Under the pieces are notes generated by a model. That model was not told the origin of the DNA. It ran no database searches and saw only the letters and a list, made by a program, of their open reading frames with translations. This document shows positions 41,661 through 51,383 of a stretch of 64,000 bases of DNA, in pieces (position 1 is the stretch's first letter; every line of letters begins with the position of its first letter). A program made the position numbers and the translations under genes. The stretch comes from Verrucomicrobiota bacterium (lineage in GTDB: Bacteria; Verrucomicrobiota; Verrucomicrobiia; Limisphaerales; J093): the NCBI GenBank assembly GCA_027493615.1, contig JAOSKK010000038.1, forward strand, positions 248,001 through 312,000. The letters run 5' to 3'.

Positions 41661-42508
41661 TCAGGGCTTGGCAGCGGCCGCGAGGGCTTCGGCGACGGCG
41701 GTGTCGAGGGCGGGGCCGCGGAGGTTGCGGGCGATGATCTTGCCGGTGCCGTCGAGCAGGTAGGTGGCGGGGATGGAGTTGATGCCGTATTCCTGCGCGA
41801 GCTTGGTTTTCCAGCCCTGGCCGTCGAAATACTGTTTCCAGGGCAGTTCCTTCTGCTTGATGAAGTTGGTCAGCTTTTCCCGGTCGTTGTCCAGGCTGAT
41901 GCCAACGATGTCGAAGCCGCGCTCGTGGTGCTTGCGGTAGGCAGCCTGGACGTTGGGGAGTTCGCTCAGGCAGGGGCCGCACCAGGTGGCCCAAAAATCG
42001 ACGAGGACGACCTTGCCCTTGTAGTTGGCGAGCGAGAGGGGTTGGCCGTCGAGGTCCTTTTCCTGGAAGTCGGGGAAGGTCTTGCCCACGGCGAGCGCCG
42101 CCTGTTTCTGGAGGCTGCTGATCATGGTGGCGGCGAAGCTGGCCTGGGGGTGTCCGGGAAATCCTTCCGGAGTTGCTCGAGGAGTTCGGTGCCCTTGGCT
42201 TCGTTCTCGAAGACCTCGAGATAGAGTGTGGCCTTCATCATGAGAATCTGGGCGACGTCCGGGGTCTTCTCGTTCTTGTGCTCGGCCAGGAGGGCGTCGA
42301 ACTGCTTGATCTCGTCGGCCAACGCGGTCTCGGTGGGCTGGCCTTCGCCGAGTTTGGCGCGGATCTTGTCGACCAGCGCCTCGAGTTGGGTCTGTGCCTT
42401 GGTCTTTTCCGGGGCCGGTTGGGCGGGAGGAGTGTCCGCGGCCTGGGTGGAGAGGGGCGTGGCGGCAAGAAAGGTGGCAAGCAGGACCGGAACGAGCGTG
42501 AGTTTCAT
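41661..42508 (-). CDS. TlpA-like secreted thiol-disulfide protein (one frameshift)
   Basis: About 282 aa. A signal peptide (MKLTLVPVLLATFLAATPLS) precedes an alpha-helical region (QTQLEALVDKIRAKLGEG) and a thioredoxin domain. That domain has the FPDFQEKDLDGQPLSLANYK entry motif, the redox site WATWCGPC, GISLDNDREKL and the cis-Pro segment INSIPATYLLDG. The frame shifts near 42145. It is probably a periplasmic disulfide reductase; partners are not in the window. Confidence 0.9.
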
Positions 42509-42674
42509 GGGATGGACACGGACGGCGTTTGTTATCGCGGCCGCAAAGTAGCGGTTCCGCGGGGCGCGGCAAGCGCCATTCGAGGCACGAAGCTTGCTAG
42601 CAAATCAGGGGGTTGAGCCCGGACCGGAACGCCGGGTGACCCGGAACACTGTTACTGTGATTGCGGATTTCAAC

Positions 42675-42992
42675 ATGCAGCAAACGCGCGTCCGCCCCAA
42701 CGGGGGGCTGCACCGGTATTCGGCCAAGCGCATGGCCAAGCCGGTCAATTTCTTCTGCTTCGCGCCCGAGGCGCGGGAGGTGAGTTTGGTGGGGGATTTC
42801 AATGACTGGCAACCGGGGGCCCATCCGATGACGCGGCAACCAGACGGTGGTTGGGCCGTTCAGGTGCCGCTGCATCACGGCCATCACCTGTATCAGTTCC
42901 TGGTGGACGGCGTTCCGGTGCTGGATACGCGGGCGCATGGGGTAAGCCGGAACGCCCGGAACGAGCGCGTCTCGTTGCTGGCCGTGAGTTGA
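42675..42992 (+). CDS. CBM48 / glycogen-binding domain protein
   Basis: Intact, 105 aa from ATG at 42675 (MQQTRVRPNG). It is a single early-set domain: NFFCFAPEAREVSLVGDFND with WQPGAHPMTRQP, then YQFLVDGVPVLDTRAHG. This matches the starch/glycogen-binding domain of AMPK-beta and branching enzymes. It may bind polysaccharide or regulate an enzyme. Confidence 0.85.
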   Translation: MQQTRVRPNGGLHRYSAKRMAKPVNFFCFAPEAREVSLVGDFNDWQPGAHPMTRQPDGGWAVQVPLHHGHHLYQFLVDGVPVLDTRAHGVSRNARNERVSLLAVS

Positions 42993-43060
42993 GAGGGCGA
43001 AGGGCGAAGGGCGAAGGGCGAGGGGCGAAGGGCGAAGGGGAGGGCGAAGGGCGAAGGGGA
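42993..43060 (+). repeat. Long run of GGGCGAA heptamers
   Basis: About eight degenerate copies of GGGCGAA or GGGCGAG fill 42993-43060, followed by GCTCAAAG-type motifs. This tract is prone to slippage and assembly error. Confidence 0.85.
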
Positions 43061-43149
43061 AGCTCAAAGCTCAAGGGAAGTTCCAGGATTCCAGGGGGTA
43101 AGTCGGGTCCGACCAGGGCCCTCCCGCCTCGCGGCACGGAAGACCGGGC

Positions 43150-43206
43150 CGTAGGTGAGTCGCGAAGCGTTTGGAGTGCGGCGACTTTCAGCGCCGCTTT
43201 GCGTAA
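43150..43206. repeat. Family-B half palindrome
   Basis: GCGAAGCGTTTGGAGTGCGG and CGCCGCTTTGCGTAAG match the right half of the family-B hairpin. Confidence 0.65.
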
Positions 43207-43306
43207 GCGTGCGCGCCGGTGGACCGGCGGATCAAGGGCGACTTCTTCTCTTGCCTGCGACCACCGTCAGTTCTATGACTGGCGACAATCAACTCCCTCC
43301 CAACCC

Positions 43307-45779
43307 ATGCCAGCCAGCGATCCAGGCGCGACTCCTGTGGTTGGCGGGAGAAGTCCTCCCGCCGCCGCCACCTTCGTGGCCATCCCGGACTTCGACCTGT
43401 TGCGCGCGATCGGCCGGGCGCCTACGGCGAGGTGTGGCTGGCGCGCCACAAGACGCTGGGCACCTGGCGCGCCGTCAAGGTGATCCGGCGTGTCGAGTTC
43501 GACGATGAGCGGCCCTTCCGCCGCGAGTTCGAGGGCATCCGCCATTACGAACCCATCTCCCGCACCCACCCGAACCTGGTGGGGATCCTCCATGTGGGGG
43601 GCAACGAGGCCGGCTTCTACTACGTGATGGAGCTGGCGGACGCCGTGCGGACCGGCCCGCTCGCGGGGCAGGATGCCGAAGGGTCTCTGACCGCGCTGGG
43701 CTGCCCGGTGGAGCCGGACGACTACGTGCCACGCACGCTGCGCGCGGACCTGAAGGGCCGGGGCCAGTTCACCGCCGAAGAGACCGTTCGCTTGGGGCGG
43801 GCGCTGGCCGGGGCACTGGCCCACCTCCACGCCCATGCCCTGGTGCATCGGGACGTCAAGCCCTCGAACATCATCTTCGTGGAGGGCGTTCTCAAGCTGG
43901 CCGACATCGGCCTGGTGACCGACATCAGTGATTCGCGCTCGTTCGTGGGCACGGAGGGTTACATGCCCCGGAAGGGCCGGGCACGACCTCGGCCGATTGC
44001 CATGCGCTGGGCAAGGTCTTGTACGAACTGAGCACCGGCCGGGACCGCCGGGACTTTCCAGAGCCGCCCGCCGATCTGCCGACGCGACCGGACCGCGCGC
44101 CTCTGCTCGAGCTCAACGCGGTCCTTCACCGCGCCTGCGCGCCCGATCCCCGCCAGCGGTATCCGGACGCCCGGGCGATGCTGGCCGACTTGGAGCACTT
44201 GGACGCGGGGGAATCGGTCCGCGCCCGGCATGCGCTGCAGCGGCGCTGGGCGAGGGTGAAGCGGGTCGCGGCGCCGGTCGTGGGCATTCTGCTGGTGGCG
44301 GGGCTGGCGTGGGGGGCGTTCCGGTCGGGACGTCAAACGCAACCGGCGCAAACTCCGGTGGCGGCGGTGGTCTCGCCGCATTCGGTGTTCGTGTTGCCTT
44401 TCCGCAATGGCGGAACGAACGGGGCCGACTGGGACCTGTGCGACCGGGTCACGGAAGCCTTCATTGACTCGCTCGGCCTGGTGCCGGGCGTGGTGGTCGG
44501 CCCGCGCAAGTCCGGCTGGGTGGGGTTGGACGAGGAGCAATTGCTGTGTTCGCTGTCCCGGACCAACGCGATGCGGCATGTCCTGACGGGCCGCGTGGCC
44601 ATCGAAGGCGAGACCCTCTCGCTGGGGCTGCGACTTTTCGAGAACGACGCGGACCCGCCGGTGTGGGCCGAGACGTTCACGGGAACCACCAACCAGTTGA
44701 TCGAGTTCGAGCGACGCGGTTTGGCCGGGGTGTTGGCCAGGTTCGAAGTGGCGGTTCCGGAAGAGACGCAGGGGCGGATCGACCGGCTCCTGACGAACAA
44801 CCTGGCCGCGCTGGGGTTCGCCCGGCAAGCCAGGAACCAGCATCACGCGCGAGGGGACGTCCAACAGGCGTTTACGGAAGGCATGCGACTCATGCAGCGG
44901 GCGTTGGTTGCGGATCCGGGCTACGTCGATGCCGACTACATGGACGTCTTCTTCCTGCGAAGTGTGGCCTTAGACCGTGCGCCAGCTGAGCTCTGGCCGA
45001 ACGTGCGCCGACGGCTCGACGCGGTCCTCACGCGGGACGACACGCACACGGCCGCCCTGAACGAGCTCGGCGGTTACTTCCTCTTCTTCGAGCGTGACTG
45101 GCAGGCGTACGACGCACTCCACGAACGGGAGTTTGCGCTGCGCTCCGGTAGGGACTATCACATGCTCCAGGCGTTTTGGCTGCGAATCAGTGGTCGGGTG
45201 GAAGAGGCGCGCAAGGAGCAGCGTTTGTCGGAGGACCCGGAACCGATGGACTTCGCTCGTTTCGCCATGTGTTCCTCCCGGTGGGCCCAACGCGAGTACG
45301 AGTCTTGCATCCAAGTGGCCCGTCGCACGCTCGAGCTGTTCCCGGGGCATGCGGATGGTTACTACTGGCTGGCCCATTGCCTGGTGGCGAAAGGCGACTA
45401 TGCGCAAGGCATCGCGGCGATCGCCGAGAGCCAGGCCGTCCAGGAGCGGCAGGAACTGACGGCCCTGCTGGCGGTCGCCCACGCCCGGCAGGGGGAACGC
45501 ACCAAGGCCGAGGCGGTCTTGGGGGAGCTGCTCGGCCAGCAGCGCTCCCGGCCCTACCTCAACCCGTACTTCGTTGCGCGGGTCTACGCGGCGCTCGGCG
45601 AGAAGGAACATGCCATGGACTGGCTCCAGAAGGCCATCGACGATCGGTGCGAGCACCTCTTCATCCCCGATTGGGGCGGGTTGCGGACGGACTGGGCGTG
45701 GGACGGGCTGACGAACGAAACGCGTTACTGGCACTTGTGCGAGCAGCTCGCCATGGGCAAGGACCAGTGGCCGAGGTGA
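43307..45779 (+). CDS. Ser/Thr protein kinase with TM, TolB-like and TPR domains (frameshifted)
   Basis: About 823 aa. MPASDPGATPVV, then kinase domain (about 25-290): glycine loop AYGEVWLAR restored after a shift near 43418, RAVKVIRR Lys, catalytic LVHRDVKPSNIIF and DIG instead of DFG in LADIGLVTD. A second shift is near 43970. A TM helix (APVVGILLVAGLAW) leads to a TolB-like domain (VSPHSVFVLPFRNGG, HVLTGRVAIEGE). TPRs at the C-terminus read ADGYYWLAHCLVAKGDYAQG, PYFVARVYAALGEKEHAMDW. It is a membrane signalling kinase with extracytoplasmic TPRs. Confidence 0.9.
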
Positions 45780-45889
45780 GGGGAGAGCGCTGCCGAACAA
45801 TGTGTCGGCCGGGGCGCCCGCCACGGCACCCGGGGCGGGTGCGCTCCCGCCTGCGAGAGCACGTGGGGCTCTCGGTGGGAACAGGGACC

Positions 45890-45998
45890 AAAAGCGCCGC
45901 TGGAAGTCGCCGCACTCCAAACGCGTTGCGCGTGCCAGACGTGCGGGGGTCGCGAAGCGCTTGGAGTGCGTCGCGCTTGAGCGCCGCTTTGCGTGGTC
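45890..45998. repeat. Family-B hairpin
   Basis: AAAGCGCCGCTGGAAGTCGC on the left and GAGCGCCGCTTTGCGT on the right, with CTCCAAACGCGTTGCGC near the loop. It lies between the kinase and tadA, which converge. Confidence 0.75.
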
Positions 45999-46129
45999 GG
46001 CGGGCGATCCCGCTGCGGGCGAAAAACAGCCCGAATTCGCGGCTGCAAGCGCCCCCTGCGGCTTCAGGTTCGGGCCAAGAAACGCTGCGCGAACAGGTTC
46101 GCGTGGTCCGACCCCGACCGACAGCAGGT

Positions 46130-46591
46130 TCATGGGAGGGACGGGTCGACGCGGCGGGGGCGGGTGCGTTGTTCGGCGAAGAACTGGCGGAGGAGCCCGA
46201 CGCAGTCGGCCTGGCGCACGCCCGCGGTGATCTGGCAGCGGTGGTTGAGGGTGGGGAACTGCAGGAGGTTCAGCACGCCGCCAGCCGCGCCGGCACGCGG
46301 ATCGCCGGCGCCAAAGACGACGCGGCCGACGCGCGCATGAACGATGGCGCCGGCGCACATCGGACACGGTTCCTTGGTTACATAGAGGGTGCAATCGTTG
46401 AGGCGCCAGTCGCCGACCGCCGCCTGGGCTTGCGTCAGCGCCAGCATCTCGGCGTGGGCGGTGGCATCGTTGAGGAGTTCCACCTGATTGAAGGCCCGGC
46501 CGATGACGCGACCGTCGCGCACCACCACCGCCCCCACGGGCACTTCGGCCGCGGCATAGGCCCGGCGCGCCTGTCGGAGCGCCTCGGTCAT
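46130..46591 (-). CDS. tadA: tRNA-specific adenosine deaminase
   Basis: Intact, 153 aa from ATG at 46591 (MTEALRQARRAYAAAEV). The frame is open upstream into LHSDDHFMTEA, so the start may be a few codons further, but no ATG is available. Zinc and catalytic residues: THAEMLAL (His, Glu) and PCPMCAGAI (two Cys). NQVELLNDATAHAE and VFGAGDPRAGAAGGVLN are TadA-like. It makes inosine at position 34 of tRNA. Confidence 0.92.
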   Translation of the reverse strand: MTEALRQARRAYAAAEVPVGAVVVRDGRVIGRAFNQVELLNDATAHAEMLALTQAQAAVGDWRLNDCTLYVTKEPCPMCAGAIVHARVGRVVFGAGDPRAGAAGGVLNLLQFPTLNHRCQITAGVRQADCVGLLRQFFAEQRTRPRRVDPSLP

Positions 46592-46670
46592 GAAATGGTC
46601 ATCGCTGTGCAGGTCGATGACGGGCGGGGAAGTGGGGTTGGGATCAGAGAGAGCGGGGGAAGGCGGGGGG

Positions 46671-46802
46671 GCAGGCGGGATGCCCGCACCACCGGGAAGG
46701 TGTGCAGGCGGGACGCCCGCACCACCGGGAAGGTGTGCAGGCGGGACGCCCGCACCACCGGGAAGCTCTGCAGGCGGGATGCCCGCACCACAGGAAGGAC
46801 CG
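46671..46802. repeat. Four tandem 33-bp palindromic units (family A)
   Basis: Units start at 46671, 46704, 46737 and 46770. Each has GCAGGCGGGACGCCCGCACC. The 33-bp period is a multiple of three, so the minus-strand frame from the Nudix gene stays open here and encodes VVRASRLHTFP copies. This is an array of repeats, not a protein tail. Confidence 0.9.
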
Positions 46803-46910
46803 ATATCCGGGAGGCCTGCACCCCACGTCTCGTGGAGAGCCATCTGTGGCTTGTTGAACTGCGCCGCGGCCATGACCCGACCCGGATCGGGGCCCCTTCT
46901 GCATTCCGGT

Positions 46911-47412
46911 TCATGGGGGGGCAGGTCGAGGCTTCGAGGGTCCATTCATGGCGACCATCGGCATGGACGTGGCAGTGAGCGGCGTAGAACCCGCCCCGGT
47001 GCTGCCAGAACAGCGGCCAGAGCATCTCACGGTCGGTCTGCGGCAACGCGAGCGTGTCGAGTTCGGCGCGGGGGAAGAAGGCGAAACGGCCCTCGCGGAT
47101 GGGGGACGGGAGGGTGGTCAGGCGCGGTCGCACCTCGAAGAGGAACATTAGCCAGTGCGCCTGACCGAGGTAGCCGTGTTCACTGACGAGCCCGGTGAGG
47201 TGCAGGTCGGCCGGCGTGAGTTCGAGGGCGAGTTCCTCGCGGGCTTCGCGGCAGGCGCAGGCGTAGGGGGATTCACCGGCGCCGGTCTTGAGCTTGCCGC
47301 CGGCCGGGCTCCACTGGCCGCGGTTGGGTTCGCGGGCGCGCTCGAGAAGGAGGATCTCGTCGCGCGGGTTGAAGCAGTAGAGCAGGGTCGAGATCTTGTG
47401 GGGCAAAGCCAT
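46911..47412 (-). CDS. Nudix hydrolase (probable terminal frameshift)
   Basis: About 166 aa, MALPHKISTLLYCFNPRDEI. The Nudix box is GKLKTGAGESPYACACREAR followed by EELALEL. C-terminal part FAFFPRAELDTLALPQTDRE. The literal frame runs on through the 33-bp repeats. A C7 run just before TGA at 46911 (one base less gives a clean stop after WTLEASTCPP) suggests the true end. It probably hydrolyses a nucleoside diphosphate derivative; substrate unknown. Confidence 0.85.
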
Positions 47413-47423
47413 GAACGGGCGTG

Positions 47424-48559
47424 TCAGGCGGCGGCGGCGGTCCGGGCCCAGGCGTCCGCCTCGAGGATCTGATCGAGTGTGGGGTGGGGCAGGACGCGAT
47501 GAGCCGCCATGACGCGCGCCACGGTTTCGGTGATATCGGAGAAGCCGAGGCGGTGCTGGCAGAAGGCCTCGACGGCGACCTCGTTGGCGGCGTTGAAGAC
47601 GGCCGGCAGGGTGCCGGCGATTTCGCCGGCTTGCCGGGCGAGGGTCAGGGCGGGGAAGCGCTGGGGGTCCGGCGCCTCGAAGGTCAGGGCGCCGATCTTG
47701 GGGAAGTCGGTCTGGACGCGGTCGCTGGCCACACGTTCGGGGTAGGTCAACGCGTACTGGATGGGCAGGCACATGTCGGGCGTGGAGAGTTGGGCGAGGA
47801 GGGAGCCATCGACGAACTCGACCATCGAGTGCACCACGCTTTGCGGGTGGACGACGACGCCGACGCGATCCATTTCGAGGTCGAACAACCAGCGGGCCTC
47901 GATCATCTCGAGTCCTTTGTTGAAGAGCGTGGCGGAGTCGATGGTGATTTTCGGGCCCATGCTCCACGAGGGGTGCTGCAGGGCGCGTTCGACGGTGATG
48001 CCGGCGAACTGATCCGGGGGGAGGGTGCGGAACGGCCCGCCCGAAGCGGTGAGCCAGATGCGGCGCACGGAGTTGGTCGGTTTGCCGTCCAGGCACTGGA
48101 AGATGGCGGAGTGTTCACTGTCCACGGGGAGGACGCGGACCCCGTAGGCACGGGCTTCGGCCATGACGATTTCGCCGGCCATGACGAGGATTTCCTTCGA
48201 GGCCACGGCGAGGTCTTTGCCGGCGCGGATGGCGGCGAGGGCGGGGCGAGGCCGGCGGTGCCGACGATGGCGATGAGGACGATGTCGGCGGCGGGGAGGG
48301 TGGCGAGGTGGAGGAGGCCTTCGGGGCCGGCGTAAACGCGCGGGTGGGTGCCCAGGGCCCGGGCGAGTTCGGCAGCCTTGGCGGGGTCGTGGATCGCGAT
48401 GGCTTCGGGTGCGAAGCGCTGGGTTTGTTCGAGGAGCAGGGAGGCGTTGTTCCCGGCGGCGAGGCCGATGAGGCGGAGGTGGTCGGGGAGGTCCCCGGCG
48501 ACCTTGAGGGTGCTGGTGCCGATGGAGCCGGTGCTGCCGAGGAGGACGACGTTTTTCAT
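47424..48559 (-). CDS. dxr: 1-deoxy-D-xylulose 5-phosphate reductoisomerase (one frameshift)
   Basis: About 379 aa. NADPH site LLGSTGSIGTSTLKV. Conserved core: ASKEILVMAGE, VDSEHSAIFQCL, ITASGGPFR-type LTASGGPFR, HPSWSMGPKITIDSATLFNK. It ends LDQILEADAWARTAAAA. A shift near 48250 separates the two halves. It makes MEP in non-mevalonate isoprenoid synthesis. In many bacteria it lies beside cdsA, as here. Confidence 0.96.
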
Positions 48560-48575
48560 GGGCGGACGCCGCGGT

Positions 48576-49503
48576 CTAGGGACGGGTCAGGACGTGGCGC
48601 AAGTATAGGTACATGAGGGGCGCGTTGAACAGGATGCTGTCGAGGAGATCGAGGATGCCGCCGATGCCGGGGGAAGAGGCGGCCCGAGTCCTTGAGGCCG
48701 GCTTCGCGCTTGAAAAAGGGATTCGATGAGATCACCGACCACGGCGCCGACGGCCAGGATCAATCCGAGCAGGATGGCGTGGCGGGGGTTCATGCCGGTG
48801 AGGCGGTCGCCGGCCAGAGAGGTGATCAGGAGGCTGGTGCCGACGGAGAAGATGAGGGCGCCGGCGAAGCCTTCCCAGGTTTTGCCGGGGCTGACGCGCG
48901 GGATCATCTTGTGCCGGCCGAACACCGAGCCAGTGGCGTAGGCGCCCATGTCGCTGAACTTCGTGACGACCAGGAAGTAGATGAGGAAGAGGCGGCCGTC
49001 GGCGCCGGGCATGAAATTGATCTTCTGGACGAAGTTCAGGAGCCAGGGACGTACATCAGGCCGAAGAGGGTGGTGGAGATGGCGAGCAGCCCGGCGGGAT
49101 TGGATCGGGCGACGAACTGGCGCAGGCACAAGCCCAGGACGAAGACGACGAGGATGCCGGTCTCGAAATCGTTGGCCTTCGAGGGCAGGCGCTGGGGCAG
49201 GACGGCGCCCGAGAGGTAGAAGAACGTGCTGGCCATGAGGAGGACACCTGCGGCCAGGCCCCAGAGCTTGAAACAGACCAGGCCCCGCCGCTCGACGAGC
49301 CCGTAGAACTCCACCAGCCCGGCACCGGCCAGCAGCGTCATCAACACGACAAAGCACCCCCCGGCCACGGTGGGGTGCGGAGCGAACAAGGCTGCCACCA
49401 CAACGGACCATAGCAGCAGGGAGCTCCCCAGCCGCTTGAGGAAAGTGACGGAGCGCCTGGGCGGAACGCTGGGAGACGAGGGGGAGGAGCTGGATTCGGT
49501 CAC
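48576..49503 (-). CDS. cdsA: Phosphatidate cytidylyltransferase (frameshifted)
   Basis: About 309 aa. Starts MTESSSSPSSPSV; several TM helices (LLLWSVVVAALFAP, GILVVFVLGLCLRQF). The CDP-DAG synthase signature SDMGAYATGSVFGRHKMIP, SPGKTWEGFAGALI and GDLIESLFQ is present. Shifts near 49045 and 48680; the corrected end is LFNAPLMYLYLRHVLTRP. It makes CDP-diacylglycerol for phospholipids. Its stop is 17 nt from dxr. Confidence 0.94.
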
Positions 49504-49558
49504 GGGGATTCGGTCGAGGTACGGTACCGGCCGGACACGGGCGGGGAGCGGGTGGGGT

Positions 49559-50885
49559 TCAGCGGGAGGCGGGCTGGCCGAAGGTCTCGATGAACTTCAC
49601 CACGGCGCGCACGTCGTGGTAATTGGCCTTCCACTGGTGGGCTTTGGCGGTGCTCTTGGGCTGGCCGTCGGCGGTGACGGATTCGAGCCAGATGCCGTCG
49701 GCTTCGAGGATCATGTGAGTGCGGAGGAAGCCCAGGAGCCTGGCCAGGGCCGTGCGGTAGGCGGGGTTTTCCTTCCGTTTCAGGCCCTCGGTGAGGGCGG
49801 CCATCCATTCGGACTGCACCCACCAGATCTTGTCGGTGTCGCTGGCGGGTTCGTCGCCCACGCCGCGATTATAGAGTCCGCCGCGTTCGTGGTCGGTGCC
49901 GCACTCTGAGGGCGTGCTCGAGGATGGCGTCGAAGTGCGACCAGGAGGGGCGGCGACCGAGCACCTCCTCGGCGCGGACCATGAGCCAGGCGAACTCGAC
50001 GTTGTGACCGTAGGAGAGGCCGGCGCTGCGCGGGTCGGTGACGGGTGCCCAGTTGGGCTGGCGGTGGAAGCAGGACTTGGCGGGGTTCTTGGGGTAGAAG
50101 TACTTCTGGTTGAGGCGGAGGGCTTCGAGGAGGGACCGGCGCACCTCGCGGTCCTGGGTGACGTCGAACAGTTCGGCCAGCGCCTCCATCCAGTGCAGGT
50201 GGGCGTTGGCGCTCTTGAGTCCGGCGCGTTCGACTTCGATGCGGGGGTCCTGCTCGGTGAGCAGCTCCCACTGGCGGGTGTAGTGTTCGCCCCAGCCGTC
50301 GTGCCGGCGGTCGTGGCACCGTTCCTGGATGACGCGGTAGAGGTCCATGGCGTGGCGGAGCGCGGCGGGGTCTTCGCTGGCACGGTGGTACTCGACGAGG
50401 GCATAGACCACGAACGCCTGGCCGTAGAGGTACTTGCGGTCGTTGAGGGGTTGCCCGTCCAGGTCGGTTCGCCAGAAATAGCCGCCCTGGTCAAGGTCAC
50501 GGAAGCGTTCGAGAAGGAACTGGTAACCCAGGCGCGCGGCGCGGAGGTAGTCGCGCTGGGGATCGCGATAACCCTTGAGGTGGGCGTGAGCGAAGCCCCA
50601 GACCATGCGGGCCTGCGACACAAGCATCTTCTGGGTGGCGGGTGGGACGGGTTTGGCGGCGTCGTCGGACAGGAGAAAGCCGCCTCGCTGCCAATCGACG
50701 CAGTGATCGTACCAGTAGGGCAGCACCTTCTCGCTGAGTTCCTGGCGCAGGAGGGCGGCTTGCGCCGGGAAGTCCTCGAAGGGGGTGGCGGCAGCGTGGG
50801 AGGGCGCGAGCAGGGTCAGGCTCGCGCCGGCGCCGACCGCCAGGAAGGCGGGGAGCAGGGGGCAGCGGTTCACGGGCCCGAGCAT
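49559..50885 (-). CDS. Secreted AGE-family sugar epimerase (one frameshift)
   Basis: About 442 aa. MLGPVNRCPLLPAFLAVGAG is a signal peptide; a longer start at 50945 is possible but lacks a signal at its front. AGE family features: YWYDHCVDWQRGGFLLS, KMLVSQARMVWGFAHAHLKG, FLLERFRDLDQGGYFWRTD, FVVYALVEYH, SYGHNVEFAWLM. A shift near 49910 precedes KIWWVQSEWMAAL. It may be an N-acylglucosamine 2-epimerase or cellobiose 2-epimerase; substrate is not shown. Confidence 0.88.
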
Positions 50886-50962
50886 CCGGCGGTCGAGGCG
50901 CGCATTCAATCGCAAAGGCTGGACCCGGAGCGGATGGGGCCTCATGCTCGCGGCCGAAGTCC

Positions 50963-51259
50963 ATGAACCGAGCCGATGCATTGGAAGCCCTCGAGCAGTT
51001 GCGGCAATCCCTGCTTAAGGGGATCGCGAGTGACCTGCCCGCCAAAGGGAAACGGTACCTGGGATACCTGATTGAGGAGCAGATCGGGGCGGCCCGGCTG
51101 CACCTCACGGCGCTGTACGAGGCCGGGCTGGAGGTGGGGCCCGGGTTCACCGCGGTGACGGCGTGTCAGGGACATCCCAAGTACGCGTTTTGGACCGAGG
51201 GCATCCGGCGCCACATCGCCTTGTGCGAGACCAGTCTGCGCGGTGAACCCGCCGCGTGA
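50963..51259 (+). CDS. Small unrecognised protein
   Basis: Intact, 98 aa, MNRADALEALEQLRQSLLKG, KRYLGYLIEEQIGAARLHL, ending LCETSLRGEPAA. It is the only plus-strand candidate between the divergent epimerase and PPO genes. The composition looks like a real small helical protein, but no family is recognised. Confidence 0.55.
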   Translation: MNRADALEALEQLRQSLLKGIASDLPAKGKRYLGYLIEEQIGAARLHLTALYEAGLEVGPGFTAVTACQGHPKYAFWTEGIRRHIALCETSLRGEPAA

Positions 51260-51286
51260 GAGGGCGAAGTGGCGTTGCTGCTGGGC

Positions 51287-51352
51287 CTGGAGCCTCCTGA
51301 CGTCGGCTGGTACGTTCCCAACGCCTCCTGACGTCGGCGCCTACCGTCGGTT
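51287..51352. repeat. Family-C repeat pair between convergent genes
   Basis: GAGCCTCCTGACGTCGGC and GCCTCCTGACGTCGGCGCCT stand in direct orientation near 51290 and 51325. They may serve as a transcription barrier between converging genes. Confidence 0.65.
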
Positions 51353-51383
51353 GGGTTCTTCTGCCGAGCGAGCGATGGGTGGG

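Noticed and set aside
46671-46802. Possible CRISPR array
   Set aside because: The units are adjacent with no variable spacers, and the palindrome is a dispersed repeat. No cas gene is nearby.
50942-51214. Minus-strand 90-aa frame opposite the small plus-strand gene
   Set aside because: The plus-strand product has a more natural protein composition and a better start.
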